Below are positions 6,493 to 14,285 of a stretch of 28,616 nucleotides of DNA, in pieces. Both the position numbers and the translations under genes were made by a program. How positions within the stretch are numbered: position 1 is the first letter of the stretch; every line of letters begins with the position of its first letter. The stretch comes from a virus: positions 1 through 28,616 of the IMG/VR virus record IMGVR_UViG_3300027816_000321; one strand, written 5' to 3'. The notes below the pieces were generated by a model that was not told where the DNA came from, ran no database searches, and was given only the letters and a program-made list of their open reading frames with translations.

Positions 6493-6575
6493 TGTTTTGG
6501 GTGTTTGACATTTATGTAGCATTGATGTTAGAGGCTTGGTTTTTGCCGTATAAAATGATTACCCAATTTAATTGA
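6492..6575 (+). CDS. Putative 27-residue membrane peptide
   Basis: A short frame opens at an ATG that overlaps the upstream stop as TAATG and ends with TGA at 6573-6575. The product (MFWVFDIYVALMLEAWFLPY followed by seven residues) is strongly hydrophobic and aromatic, a plausible single-helix membrane peptide. Evidence is limited to the coupled start and the composition. It sits just before the inverted repeat that closes the module. Confidence 0.45.
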   Translation: MFWVFDIYVALMLEAWFLPYKMITQFN

Positions 6576-6581
6576 TAGTTG

Positions 6582-6611
6582 CCTGCCTGTTGTTTTGGTA
6601 CAACAGGCAGG
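6582..6611 (+). terminator. Perfect 11-bp inverted repeat, terminator or operator
   Basis: CCTGCCTGTTG (6582-6592) is perfectly complementary to CAACAGGCAGG (6601-6611) around an 8-nt loop. No T-run follows. The very next base starts a TTGACA -35 box, so it may end the envelope transcript, act as an operator for the promoter, or both. Confidence 0.6.
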
Positions 6612-6640
6612 TTGACATGGATATTATATTATGTTAGGAT
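6612..6640 (+). promoter_or_regulatory. Sigma70-type promoter
   Basis: TTGACA (6612-6617), a 17-nt spacer and TAGGAT (6635-6640), with TG two bases before the -10 (extended -10). It would drive the gene starting at 6671 and the row behind it. Confidence 0.6.
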
Positions 6641-6670
6641 GTGGAATCTAGTGAAAAATGGAGATTTGTA

Positions 6671-7747
6671 ATGGCAAGAATTACTGATGCAAATTTGGCT
6701 TTTGCAGGTAGCGAACCAAAGTTTTTGGTAGAGTTATCAGCAATTGATATGATTAAAACTTTGTCATGGTATTCTCAAAACAAAGATACAAAAGATGCCG
6801 TTAAATGGGCAGCTGAGTATTTCAAAAAGAAATTTAAACTTGATGTATCTTCCGTAATCAAAGAATTTCCATCTACATTTGGTTTTGTCTGTCGTATTGT
6901 ATTGAACGGCGGACAATTATGCATCAAAGACCAAGTTTGGTTTGATGACATGGTGAACAAAGTAAAACACCGTCTAAACGAACCAGTTGTTGTAGAGGAT
7001 AAACCTAAAGCGATTGTTATCAATATACAAGAGCGTATTCGTGCCAAAGCTGATGATGCGATTGCTGAGTTAGAAGGCCAAGTTGATGAATTGATTGCAT
7101 CTGGTTTTTCTGCTAACTCACAACCGTATGCTGTATTTCATACTTTAAATGTGAAAGATGCTCAAACGAAATATATCGTTGAGTGGGCTAAAGGCAAGCG
7201 TATTGAATTTGATGAAGTAATGAATACAGATGATAAAGAATTGAAAGAAGCATATTCAAACTTTACCAAACCACAATTGAAAAAGATGGTTGCGTATTTT
7301 GACCAAGTGATTTTGGATTGTCAAAAAGTTTCTGGCGAATCCACAAAATCTCGCAAACCAAGAAAACGCAAAGCCAAATCGCCCGAACAATTGACAGCTA
7401 AGATGAAGTTTATGCCTGAGTTCAAAGAGCTTAAACTTACATCAATCAAACCAGTTGATATAATTGGTGCTATGTCATTATGGGTCTATAACACAAAAAC
7501 CCGTAAACTTGGTGTCTATCATGCTGAAGATGCTGGCGGCCTATCGGTAAAAGGTTCATCAATTCTAAATTTTGTAGAGAGCAAATCTGTGCAAAAGAAA
7601 TTGCGTAAACCAGAGCAGATGGTACCTGAAGTGTTAAATGGTGGTAAAGTATTTCTCCGTAATGTGATGGAGAGTATTCGTGCTGTTGATAGTAAATTGA
7701 CAGGTCGTATTAATGCAGATACTATTTTATTGAAAGTGACAAAATGA
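6671..7747 (+). CDS. Conserved large-phage protein, unknown function
   Basis: Encodes 358 residues from the ATG at 6671. GGAG at 6660 is the likely binding site, and an upstream in-frame GTG at 6641 lies too near the promoter. Residues 1-110 look helical (AEYFKKKFKLDVSSVIKEF). Residues about 130-225 hold a charged helical region, 235-250 a basic linker (STKSRKPRKRKAKS) and the C-terminus an alpha/beta domain (WVYNTKTRKLGVYHAEDAGG). The build resembles proteins kept in T4-type phages next to replication genes, and the basic linker suggests nucleic-acid binding. No catalytic motif is visible. Confidence 0.7.
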   Translation: MARITDANLAFAGSEPKFLVELSAIDMIKTLSWYSQNKDTKDAVKWAAEYFKKKFKLDVSSVIKEFPSTFGFVCRIVLNGGQLCIKDQVWFDDMVNKVKHRLNEPVVVEDKPKAIVINIQERIRAKADDAIAELEGQVDELIASGFSANSQPYAVFHTLNVKDAQTKYIVEWAKGKRIEFDEVMNTDDKELKEAYSNFTKPQLKKMVAYFDQVILDCQKVSGESTKSRKPRKRKAKSPEQLTAKMKFMPEFKELKLTSIKPVDIIGAMSLWVYNTKTRKLGVYHAEDAGGLSVKGSSILNFVESKSVQKKLRKPEQMVPEVLNGGKVFLRNVMESIRAVDSKLTGRINADTILLKVTK

Positions 7748-7950
7748 AAGTGACAATGATTGATCCACCAAGCGGTTGGATGTATGGATTTCCTAAAGCA
7801 ATGCCTAAAAGGTTTGATACTTTTGAAGAGCAGCGTGCATGGTTAGTTTCTGAGGGTTATCCTCAAAAAATAATTGATGAATTTGGCGACCATTTTTATT
7901 GCAGATATTGGGAAACGGATGACCATGAAATACCTCCACATACTGATTGA
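7744..7950 (+). CDS. Small conserved phage protein (MIDPPSGW type)
   Basis: Encodes 68 residues, with the start overlapping the previous stop (ATGA). MIDPPSGWMYGFPKAMPK, then EGYPQKIIDEFGDHFYCRYW, match the pattern of a small hypothetical protein I associate with many large phages. Compact and tryptophan/tyrosine-rich. No function known. Confidence 0.7.
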   Translation: MKVTMIDPPSGWMYGFPKAMPKRFDTFEEQRAWLVSEGYPQKIIDEFGDHFYCRYWETDDHEIPPHTD

Positions 7951-7958
7951 GAATTGAC

Positions 7959-8492
7959 ATGACCATATATCTAAATGACGAGCGTGATTATACACCAATC
8001 GTAGAAGAATGGGTTCGTTGGTTTTATGAAACTATGGATATCAATGACCCATATCTTCGGCCAGGCAACGAAACAGGTGAGGCGCCTGATGGTGTCAAAA
8101 TTATCTTTGATGGTTTTGGTGACTATGAAGGTGAAGATGAAAACGGTGAATATGTTTATGAAGAAGCCGGCAATAAGAACATGATTAGTTTTGCCGTATT
8201 CGTTCATAAAACATCTTTGACGGAAGATTTTCCCGAGCATGAACAAACACCATGGGCATTAATACATCGCCCAAAAGAAGAAGTTTGTATTTGGGCTTGG
8301 TATGATGTAGAAAATGATGAAATTGATATCATTCCATTTGAAGAAAATAATTCAACAGAGCTTGATTCTGATTTTGTAGTTGATTTAATTTTTAAAATTG
8401 CGGAGCGTGATGGTTTTGATTTTGACGGTGATAACAAAGAAAGACCGCCTTCAAATGCCTGGCCATTTCCAACGAAAGATAAAGATGACTGA
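7959..8492 (+). CDS. Acidic phage protein, unknown function
   Basis: Encodes 177 residues from the ATG at 7959. A TTG at 7947 is an alternative that would overlap the previous stop. The protein is very acidic (NGEYVYEEAGNK, DVENDEIDIIPFEENN) with scattered tryptophans. No motif recognised. It overlaps the next gene by 8 nt. Confidence 0.6.
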   Translation: MTIYLNDERDYTPIVEEWVRWFYETMDINDPYLRPGNETGEAPDGVKIIFDGFGDYEGEDENGEYVYEEAGNKNMISFAVFVHKTSLTEDFPEHEQTPWALIHRPKEEVCIWAWYDVENDEIDIIPFEENNSTELDSDFVVDLIFKIAERDGFDFDGDNKERPPSNAWPFPTKDKDD

Positions 8493-8640
8493 GCAGGAAG
8501 AGCAACGATTATACCGAATCTTGTTTGAAGATTCTGATGAGGAAGTTGGCAATGAAGTTTATGAGTTGTATGATACAGTTACGGAAATAATTCAAAACAA
8601 AACACCATTATTGCCTCAATCTGTGCGTATTTTGCACTAA
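8485..8640 (+). CDS. Small acidic protein
   Basis: Encodes 51 residues from the ATG at 8485 (MTEQEEQRLYRILFEDSDEE), mostly helical and acidic. The longer in-frame extension upstream lies inside the previous gene and lacks a binding site. It ends 12 nt before the RNase H gene. Function unknown. Confidence 0.55.
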   Translation: MTEQEEQRLYRILFEDSDEEVGNEVYELYDTVTEIIQNKTPLLPQSVRILH

Positions 8641-8652
8641 AATAGCCATACT

Positions 8653-9501
8653 ATGATTATATTTGATTACCAACAGGTAGCAATTTCAAATTTGATGGAA
8701 CAAATCGGTAGTTCTAAAACTGCCGTAGACGAAGGTCTTGTTCGGCATATGATTTTGAATACCATTCGTACCTATGTGAAAAAGTTTAAAGAATCGCATG
8801 GGCCTGAAGTCGTTATTGCTTGCGACAACAAAAACTATTGGCGCCGTGATATTTTTCCTCACTACAAAGCTGGTCGTAAGAAAGCTCGTGAGGCATCTGG
8901 TCACGATTGGAATACTATCTTTGAATGCCTGAACAAAATTCGTGATGAGCTCAAAGACCATTCGCCATACAAAGTGATTTCGGTTGATACTTGTGAAGCA
9001 GATGACATTATTGCTACTTTGGTGCAAAAACATTCAGCAACACAAAAGGTTATGATTCTGTCTAGCGATAAAGATTTTGCTCAATTGCAAAAGTTTCCTA
9101 ATGTTGAACAATTTTCACCAATTCTGAAAAAATACATTAAAGAACCTTTACCTGCGGCACAATTAAAACAAATGATTATTAGAGGAGACAAAGGTGACGG
9201 CATTCCTAACATTCTGTCTATGGACTCTGTGTTTGTTACTGGTGGACGCCAGAAACCGATAACAGAGGCTAAGATTATTAATTGGATGAACCAAGAACCA
9301 AAAGATTTTTGTAACGATGAAATGCTTCGCAATTATTCTCGTAATGAAACTCTGATTGATTTGACAAAGATTCCTCAGCGCCTAGTGGACAACATACTAC
9401 ATACCTATGACAACGCAAAAGGCTCTTCAAAGCAAGAGTTTATGAATTACATGATTGCGAATCGTTTGAAAAATTTAATTGAGGTGCTTGATGATTTCTG
9501 A
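8653..9501 (+). CDS. rnh: T4-type RNase H (5'-3' exonuclease, FEN superfamily)
   Basis: Encodes 282 residues. Acidic metal ligands appear in the order of the flap-endonuclease/PIN-like fold: Asp-5, Asp-58 (IACD), the EADD group at 115-118, the SSDKD group at 137-141, and GDKGDGIPN at 178-186, the helix-turn-helix entry typical of T4 RNase H. A basic RKKAR segment near 75-79 would lie in the arch. The enzyme removes RNA primers and 5' flaps on the lagging strand. It acts with gp32, encoded near the right end of this window. The gene overlaps the DUF6433-like gene by 11 nt. Confidence 0.88.
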   Translation: MIIFDYQQVAISNLMEQIGSSKTAVDEGLVRHMILNTIRTYVKKFKESHGPEVVIACDNKNYWRRDIFPHYKAGRKKAREASGHDWNTIFECLNKIRDELKDHSPYKVISVDTCEADDIIATLVQKHSATQKVMILSSDKDFAQLQKFPNVEQFSPILKKYIKEPLPAAQLKQMIIRGDKGDGIPNILSMDSVFVTGGRQKPITEAKIINWMNQEPKDFCNDEMLRNYSRNETLIDLTKIPQRLVDNILHTYDNAKGSSKQEFMNYMIANRLKNLIEVLDDF

Positions 9502-9913
9502 TATATTGTATTCCGAAATTTTTGCTGAGTTTAATAAAGCTACAACAAAAGCTGAACGCTTGGCGGTATTGCGTAAGTATGACCACCCAAGATTTCGTGA
9601 ATTTCTAAAGTATGCATTTAACCCAAATGTAAAGTTTGATGTTGAAGTACCTAGATACAGACCGGCAGTTGAACCTGCTGGCCTTAACTTTACATATCTA
9701 AGCTCCGAAGTAACTAAATTCTATCGGTTTATCGTTGGTCATCCAAAACGACCAGCTGGTCTCACACCACAAAAACAGAAACAATTATTGCTTGTTGTTT
9801 TAGAATCTTTACACAAAGACGAAGCAGAAATTCTTGTTCGCCTTATCAAAGGTGATATTGGTGTAAAATATCTCACATTAAATTTATTATCTGAAGCATA
9901 TCCAGGTTTTTAA
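9491..9913 (+). CDS. DUF6433-like conserved phage protein
   Basis: Encodes 140 residues from the ATG at 9491, with GAGGT at 9481-9485 as binding site. The opening helix (AEFNKATTKAERLAVLRKYD), the middle FNPNVKFDVEVP and the end (HKDEAEILVRLIKGD, then EAYPGF) follow the DUF6433 pattern common in T4-type cyanophages. No biochemical role is established. Coupled to RNase H by an 11-nt overlap. Confidence 0.7.
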   Translation: MISDILYSEIFAEFNKATTKAERLAVLRKYDHPRFREFLKYAFNPNVKFDVEVPRYRPAVEPAGLNFTYLSSEVTKFYRFIVGHPKRPAGLTPQKQKQLLLVVLESLHKDEAEILVRLIKGDIGVKYLTLNLLSEAYPGF

Positions 9914-9914
9914 T

Positions 9915-10334
9915 ATGAAAATTGTAGTGTGTTCTGGTGGATTTGACCCGATTCATTCTGGTCACATTTCTTACTTGCGAGCTGCTAAAAGGCTTGGTGA
10001 TAAACTTGTTGTTGGTGTGAATAGTGATGATTGGTTAACTCGTAAAAAAGGTAAACCATTTATGCCTTTAGATGAGCGCCTTCAAATCATCCAATCAATT
10101 AAATATGTTGATTATACCATGAAGTTTCTGGATGACGATGATACTGCCAAACATTTACTGCACAATGTTAAACTAATGTGGCCTAGTGATGAGATAATTG
10201 TTGCAAATGGCGGCGATAGAAATCAAACAAACAACCGTGAAGCAGAAGTTGAAGGTGTAACTTTTGTTTTTGGTGTAGGTGGTTCTCACAAAATGAATTC
10301 TTCTTCTGATATACTTAAACAATGGAACAATTAA
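9915..10334 (+). CDS. Nucleotidylyltransferase (RfaE/TagD-like cytidylyltransferase)
   Basis: Encodes 139 residues, a single-domain enzyme of the HIGH-type nucleotidyltransferase superfamily. The signature is GGFDPIHSGH with H14-S-G-H17, which binds the nucleotide phosphates, and NSSSDIL near the C-terminus takes the place of the usual ISST loop. RKKGKPFMPLDERLQII matches the conserved middle of RfaE-C and glycerol-3-phosphate cytidylyltransferases. It would activate a sugar or polyol phosphate with a nucleotide. First gene of the sugar cassette, overlapping the glycosyltransferase by 13 nt. Confidence 0.85.
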   Translation: MKIVVCSGGFDPIHSGHISYLRAAKRLGDKLVVGVNSDDWLTRKKGKPFMPLDERLQIIQSIKYVDYTMKFLDDDDTAKHLLHNVKLMWPSDEIIVANGGDRNQTNNREAEVEGVTFVFGVGGSHKMNSSSDILKQWNN

Positions 10335-11092
10335 AAGTAGCCGTAGTTACACCCACAATTGCATCTGACCATTTTGCTCAATGCTTAGAATCTGTTCAAA
10401 ATCAAACATATGACAATCTTATACACTATATTTTTGTTGACGGCAATCAGCATTTGGATATGGCTAATGGGTATATTGATAAAGCTGGAAATAGAAAACA
10501 GATATCCCGAATCACGCTTGAAGAAAACATTGGTAAAGGTTGGTACGGACATAGAGTTTATTCTGCTTGTTCTTTTTTGGTCAACGCAGATGTTATTTGT
10601 TACCTTGATGAAGATAATTGGTACGAACCTTGCCATGTTCAGAAATTGGTTGAGAAGATACAGATTGGAAACGATTGGGCTTACTCTCTACGAAAAATCT
10701 TTGACAAAAAAGGAGAGTACCTTTGCGATGACAATTGTGAATCGCTTGGCAAGTGGCCTGTATATTTTAATGACAAAGTATTTCATATTGATACCTCCTC
10801 TTTTGCTGTTAAGCGTGATGTTGCTACTCGTATAGGTCATTCATGGTATGGTCAATGGGGTGCAGATAGGCAATTCTTTTCAAACCTGTCAATGCATTTT
10901 TCAAAGTTTGATTGCACCAATGCTCATACATTGTGTTATCGCTTAGATGGCAATCCAAATTCTGTAACAAAAGATTTCTTTGACCAAGGTAATGGAGTAA
11001 TGCAAAAGAAATATGGCACCGAATTTCCTTGGCACACAAATAAACGATTAAAACAAATTGAAGTAGGTCCCGGTATTGTTATCACAGAATGA
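10322..11092 (+). CDS. GT2-type glycosyltransferase
   Basis: Encodes 256 residues. The N-terminus AVVTPTIASDHFAQCLESV, followed by QTYDNLIHYIFVDG, has the GT-A nucleotide-sugar-binding pattern of family 2. YLDEDNW, with D96-E-D98, supplies the metal-binding DxD. A later WYGQWGADRQFF segment corresponds to the ED/acceptor region. No transmembrane helix is present, so it is probably cytoplasmic. The acceptor is unknown: host polysaccharide, phage DNA base or virion protein. It overlaps both neighbours. Confidence 0.82.
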   Translation: MEQLKVAVVTPTIASDHFAQCLESVQNQTYDNLIHYIFVDGNQHLDMANGYIDKAGNRKQISRITLEENIGKGWYGHRVYSACSFLVNADVICYLDEDNWYEPCHVQKLVEKIQIGNDWAYSLRKIFDKKGEYLCDDNCESLGKWPVYFNDKVFHIDTSSFAVKRDVATRIGHSWYGQWGADRQFFSNLSMHFSKFDCTNAHTLCYRLDGNPNSVTKDFFDQGNGVMQKKYGTEFPWHTNKRLKQIEVGPGIVITE

Positions 11093-11595
11093 AAGTAGAA
11101 AAAACAAAATTAGACGGTGTTTTACTCATTACACCGCCAATTATGGCTGAAGATTTTCGTGGCACAAATACGGAAATTTATCACAAAGAGCTTTATCAAA
11201 AAAACGGTATTAAAACAAATTTTATTTTAGATTCTGTTAGCACTTCACGCAAGGATGTGCTGCGTGGAATTCATGGCGACAACCGAACAACCAAACTTAT
11301 CTCTTGCCTTCATGGTTGCATTTACTTTGTTGTCTTAAATTGCGATACAACATCACCTCAATTTGGTGAATGGCAATCCTTTACATTATCAGAGCAAAAC
11401 AGGCAACAAGTGTTAGTGCCACCTAATTTTGGTAATGGTCATCTTGTAATGAGTGACCATTGTGTATTTCATTATAAACTAGACGCATATTATGACCGCC
11501 AAAGCCAATTCACAATCCGATGGGACGATTCTGGACACAATATTTGGTGGCCAATCAAAAATCCTATTCTCTCCGAACGGGACTCGCTCATCTAA
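11089..11595 (+). CDS. RmlC-like sugar 3,5-epimerase / cupin
   Basis: Encodes 168 residues, near the usual RmlC length of about 180. The EDFRG and VLRGIHG motifs correspond to the DxRG and RGLH motifs of dTDP-4-dehydrorhamnose 3,5-epimerases, with His-62 as the base candidate. The PPNFGNGHLV and FHYKLDAYY stretches follow the later family pattern. RGIHG replaces the common RGLHYQ, so the substrate may be a different nucleotide-linked ketosugar. It sits between a glycosyltransferase and a GalE-like enzyme. Confidence 0.8.
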   Translation: MKVEKTKLDGVLLITPPIMAEDFRGTNTEIYHKELYQKNGIKTNFILDSVSTSRKDVLRGIHGDNRTTKLISCLHGCIYFVVLNCDTTSPQFGEWQSFTLSEQNRQQVLVPPNFGNGHLVMSDHCVFHYKLDAYYDRQSQFTIRWDDSGHNIWWPIKNPILSERDSLI

Positions 11596-11596
11596 C

Positions 11597-12547
11597 ATGA
11601 AAACTGCATTTGTAACCGGTAGTTCCGGTTATTTGGGCTCTCATGTCTGCAAGGAACTCAAAAAAGCTGGATGGAAAGTTTTTGGTTATGATTACGAACA
11701 ACCAAAACACCTTTATTTGGACATTTGGGAAAATGCTGACATTCGTGATGCATTGTCATTATATGGAGCATTGAAGCGTAGCAAACCTGATGTTGTTTTT
11801 CATTTTGCTGGGCGTATTGAAGTCGGGCTTTCACAACAAGAACCTACTGAATTTTACGAAGTGAATTCTGGCGGCACCACAACTCTTTTGAACATGATGA
11901 AACAATTAGAATTAGACAACATCATCTACTCGTCTACGGCTGGTGTTTATGAACCGCAAAATAGGCCGATACAGGAACCAGACCCAAAGAATTGGGACAA
12001 TAATCCGTATGCTGGTTCAAAATTGTGTGCGGAAACAGCTATTCGGCATTCTGGCCTCAAACATATTATTTTTCGTTATTTCAATTTGGCTGGTGCCGAT
12101 CCAGATAATGATATTGGTGAGTGCCATGATCCAGAAACACACTTGATTCCTAAAACTTTGCAAAATCTAAATACTTTCGTTGAAATCTATGGAACAAGCT
12201 ATGACACAGAAGATGGCACCTGCATCCGAGATTATGTTCATGTATCAGATGTTGCCAACGCTCATCTACTTGCCGCAGACCACCTACTTGCCGGCAAAGA
12301 ATCCCACATACTCAATTTAGGAACAGGCATAGGAGAGTCGGTAGTTTCCATCATTAGCAAAATCATAAAAATGACAAATATGCCCATGACAAATGTGATA
12401 ACTTTGCCAAGGCGTGAGGGTGATCCGGCACGATTAGTTGCCGATATAACTCTTGCCAAAAAGATATTGAACTACCGACCAAAACATGATATAATGTCCA
12501 TTCTACAAACCGCTTATAACTGGCATCTTAAACAAAATGGTAAATAA
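11597..12547 (+). CDS. GalE-like NAD-dependent sugar epimerase/dehydratase
   Basis: Encodes 316 residues from the ATG at 11597, one base after the RmlC-like stop. The extended SDR signature is complete: TGSSGYLG (residues 7-14) for NAD, SSTAG with Ser-113/Thr-114, Tyr-138 and Lys-142 (YAGSK) as the catalytic pair, and RYFNLAG then CIRDYVHVSDVANAH, which are typical of UDP-glucose 4-epimerases. It would interconvert UDP-hexoses or a related substrate for the glycosyltransferase. It overlaps the ClpP-like gene by 11 nt. Confidence 0.88.
   Translation: MKTAFVTGSSGYLGSHVCKELKKAGWKVFGYDYEQPKHLYLDIWENADIRDALSLYGALKRSKPDVVFHFAGRIEVGLSQQEPTEFYEVNSGGTTTLLNMMKQLELDNIIYSSTAGVYEPQNRPIQEPDPKNWDNNPYAGSKLCAETAIRHSGLKHIIFRYFNLAGADPDNDIGECHDPETHLIPKTLQNLNTFVEIYGTSYDTEDGTCIRDYVHVSDVANAHLLAADHLLAGKESHILNLGTGIGESVVSIISKIIKMTNMPMTNVITLPRREGDPARLVADITLAKKILNYRPKHDIMSILQTAYNWHLKQNGK
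12467..12495 (+). promoter_or_regulatory. Candidate sigma70 promoter inside the GalE-like gene
   Basis: TTGAAC (12467-12472), a 17-nt spacer and a perfect TATAAT (12490-12495) with TG two bases upstream. It would give separate expression of the ClpP-like gene starting at 12537. Confidence 0.45.
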
Positions 12548-13112
12548 AGACATACAACGGCATGAAGGCCTTGGTGCAGGCGATATTATTAACCTGGGCT
12601 TACTCAAAAATCATACCTTTGTTATCAATGGTGAAATTAACGAAGAAATCGTTGGCGAAGCTATTCGCTGGTTGATTTATGAAAACGCCAGCGATGAAGA
12701 AAAAGAACTTACAATCTATGTCAATTCTGAAGGTGGTAGTGTCAATGACGCTTTTGCCTTGATTGATATGATGCGGCATTCCAAACACATAATTAATACC
12801 GTGGGTCTTGGAAGTGTGATGAGTTCCGCTTTTCTTATCTTTGCAGCTGGCACTAGAGGCTATCGGTATATTTCCAAAAACGCTAGCATTCTTTCACACC
12901 AGTTTAGTGATGAACTTTCACAAACAAAACACCATGATATCAAATCATTTTCAAAAGAATGTGATAATACCAATGAGCGTATGGTCAATTTACTTAAAAC
13001 TTGTACCGACCTCAATGGTTCTATAATCAAACGAAAACTTCTACCTGCATCCGATGTTTGGTTGACAGCTGAAGAACTCGTTGAACTTGGCATTGCTGAC
13101 CATATCTTATAA
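12537..13112 (+). CDS. clpP: ClpP-like serine protease
   Basis: Encodes 191 residues, about the size of bacterial ClpP without its propeptide. The triad can be placed: Ser-96 in GSVMSSAFLIFAAG, His-121 in ILSHQFSD, and Asp-173 in PASDVWLTAEE. VNSEGGSVNDAFALIDMM matches the conserved oxyanion strand and handle. T4-type cyanophages also carry ClpP homologues. It may form a 14-mer with the host ClpX/ClpA or work on its own. MSS replaces the usual ASM around the nucleophile, a divergence worth noting. Confidence 0.85.
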   Translation: MVNKDIQRHEGLGAGDIINLGLLKNHTFVINGEINEEIVGEAIRWLIYENASDEEKELTIYVNSEGGSVNDAFALIDMMRHSKHIINTVGLGSVMSSAFLIFAAGTRGYRYISKNASILSHQFSDELSQTKHHDIKSFSKECDNTNERMVNLLKTCTDLNGSIIKRKLLPASDVWLTAEELVELGIADHIL

Positions 13113-13130
13113 GGAGGTTATTTTTCACAA

Positions 13131-13283
13131 ATGCTAACAGGCGGCAAGAAGTATCAAAAACCGGTTAAAACAAAATTTAAAAAGAACCGTGACAAAGAAA
13201 ATCAAAATCTTTTTAAACCAAAACATCACGATAAATCCGTTTATCGTCTAGCAAAACAAGAGAAGGAAGATTATGTCGTATAG
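13131..13283 (+). CDS. Small basic protein
   Basis: Encodes 50 residues, very basic (GGKKYQKPVKTKFKKNRDK), no cysteine. The nearest strong ribosome-binding site, AAGGAGG at 13111-13117, is 13 nt from the ATG, longer than ideal, which lowers confidence in the start. A nucleic-acid-binding role is plausible from charge only. It overlaps the next gene by 11 nt. Confidence 0.5.
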   Translation: MLTGGKKYQKPVKTKFKKNRDKENQNLFKPKHHDKSVYRLAKQEKEDYVV

Positions 13284-13440
13284 AGAGGTTCTTCTTAAAC
13301 AAATTCTAGAGCTAGAAGAAAAGATATCAAAAGATTCTACACTTAAATCTGCACTAGAGAGCGAATTAAATCGCCTGAGAATTGCTGAATTTGAGGAAGA
13401 AATGAAAGAATCGCAGGAACAGCGTCTCCTAAAGGGTTAG
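13273..13440 (+). CDS. Small coiled-coil protein
   Basis: Encodes 55 residues from the ATG at 13273 behind AGAAGGAAG. Heptad-like spacing of Leu, Ile and Glu (KQILELEEKISKD, then ELNRLRIAEFEEEM) suggests a short coiled coil. It ends at 13440, just before an inverted repeat. Function unknown. Confidence 0.6.
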   Translation: MSYREVLLKQILELEEKISKDSTLKSALESELNRLRIAEFEEEMKESQEQRLLKG

Positions 13441-13454
13441 TGACCACTCACTTA

Positions 13455-13476
13455 CCTGTTGTATAAAAACAACAGG
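13455..13476 (+). terminator. 8-bp inverted repeat before a promoter
   Basis: CCTGTTGT (13455-13462) pairs perfectly with ACAACAGG (13469-13476) around a 6-nt A-rich loop. It stands five bases upstream of a -35 box. It shares the CCTGTTG/CAACAGG core with the repeat at 6582. Confidence 0.55.
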
Positions 13477-13481
13477 GGCTA

Positions 13482-13510
13482 TTGACATCCTGCCCCAGCC
13501 GTGGTATAAT
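13482..13510 (+). promoter_or_regulatory. Perfect sigma70 consensus promoter
   Basis: TTGACA (13482-13487), 17-nt spacer and TATAAT (13505-13510), with TG two bases before the -10. It would drive the SWIM-domain gene starting at 13543. Full consensus is rare and implies strong early expression by host RNA polymerase. Confidence 0.88.
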
Positions 13511-13542
13511 GGAAAAATACTGAAAAACGGCGATATTATATT

Positions 13543-13956
13543 ATGTTTAAAATACTAAAAGAAACAACGGTATGGAATTCTGAATATACCGTGTATAATC
13601 ACACCTATCTTTTAGATCCCAAAAGTCGTATTCTGGCATATTATAATGCCAAAGATAAAACGATACACAAATTAAATTCACCGTATTTAATTGATAAAAG
13701 ATACCGCAAATTCGTGGAAACAAAACATAGCGGTTTATCTAAATTAATTCCCAAAGATTATAAAGAAGAAAAGGCAGACAAAGTTATGCCTTCGGATACT
13801 TTGCGTGTTTTTCATGTCAAATCAAAATCTAAAAACAAAACTTATGAGGTGTCGTTTCAAACAATTACTAAGCAATTGAGTTGTGGTTGTACCGGGTTCG
13901 GTTACAGAATGACCTGTAGCCATGTGAAAGCTGTTGCAAATAAACTAGGAGTTTAA
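13543..13956 (+). CDS. SWIM zinc-finger protein
   Basis: Encodes 137 residues. The C-terminus carries CxC-x8-CxH (C114, C116, C125, H127), the SWIM zinc-binding pattern, in SCGCTGFGYRMTCSHV. The N-terminal part (ETTVWNSEYTVYNHTYLLD, then DKRYRKFVE) resembles a domain repeatedly found before SWIM in T4-type phages. SWIM domains bind DNA or proteins. It is the first gene behind a perfect consensus promoter, so it is probably an early protein that acts on host or phage nucleic acid. Confidence 0.78.
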   Translation: MFKILKETTVWNSEYTVYNHTYLLDPKSRILAYYNAKDKTIHKLNSPYLIDKRYRKFVETKHSGLSKLIPKDYKEEKADKVMPSDTLRVFHVKSKSKNKTYEVSFQTITKQLSCGCTGFGYRMTCSHVKAVANKLGV

Positions 13957-13958
13957 TT

Positions 13959-14273
13959 ATGAAATTTACCGTATATCAAATCAATCTGTCCGACAAAGAT
14001 TATGAAAATAGTGTTTTGCGTGAAATGTACCTTAACACAACTATGGATCCCACCACGGAAGCAATTGAGAAAGCAGCCGGTCTGTATGCTAAAGTAGCAG
14101 AGATTGACGCTCTTTCTTTTGACCATGTATTTGAAATTGGCAACATTGGTCCTGAAGAAAAAATTACTCGCTTTGACGATATGCACTCGGTATCGGTTGG
14201 TGATATTATTAAAAGTGAAAGTGGTGCGATGAAATATGTTGCGCCTTATGGTTTCAAATCTATCGCATTTTAA
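13959..14273 (+). CDS. Conserved small phage protein (YodL-like N-terminus)
   Basis: Encodes 104 residues. MKFTVYQINLSDKDYEN, then the MHSVSVGDII segment, resemble small proteins on phages and plasmids with a YodL-like start, which lack a known role. Ribosome-binding site AGGAG at 13949-13953. Same transcript as the SWIM gene. Confidence 0.65.
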   Translation: MKFTVYQINLSDKDYENSVLREMYLNTTMDPTTEAIEKAAGLYAKVAEIDALSFDHVFEIGNIGPEEKITRFDDMHSVSVGDIIKSESGAMKYVAPYGFKSIAF

Positions 14274-14285
14274 TTGGAGTTTATT

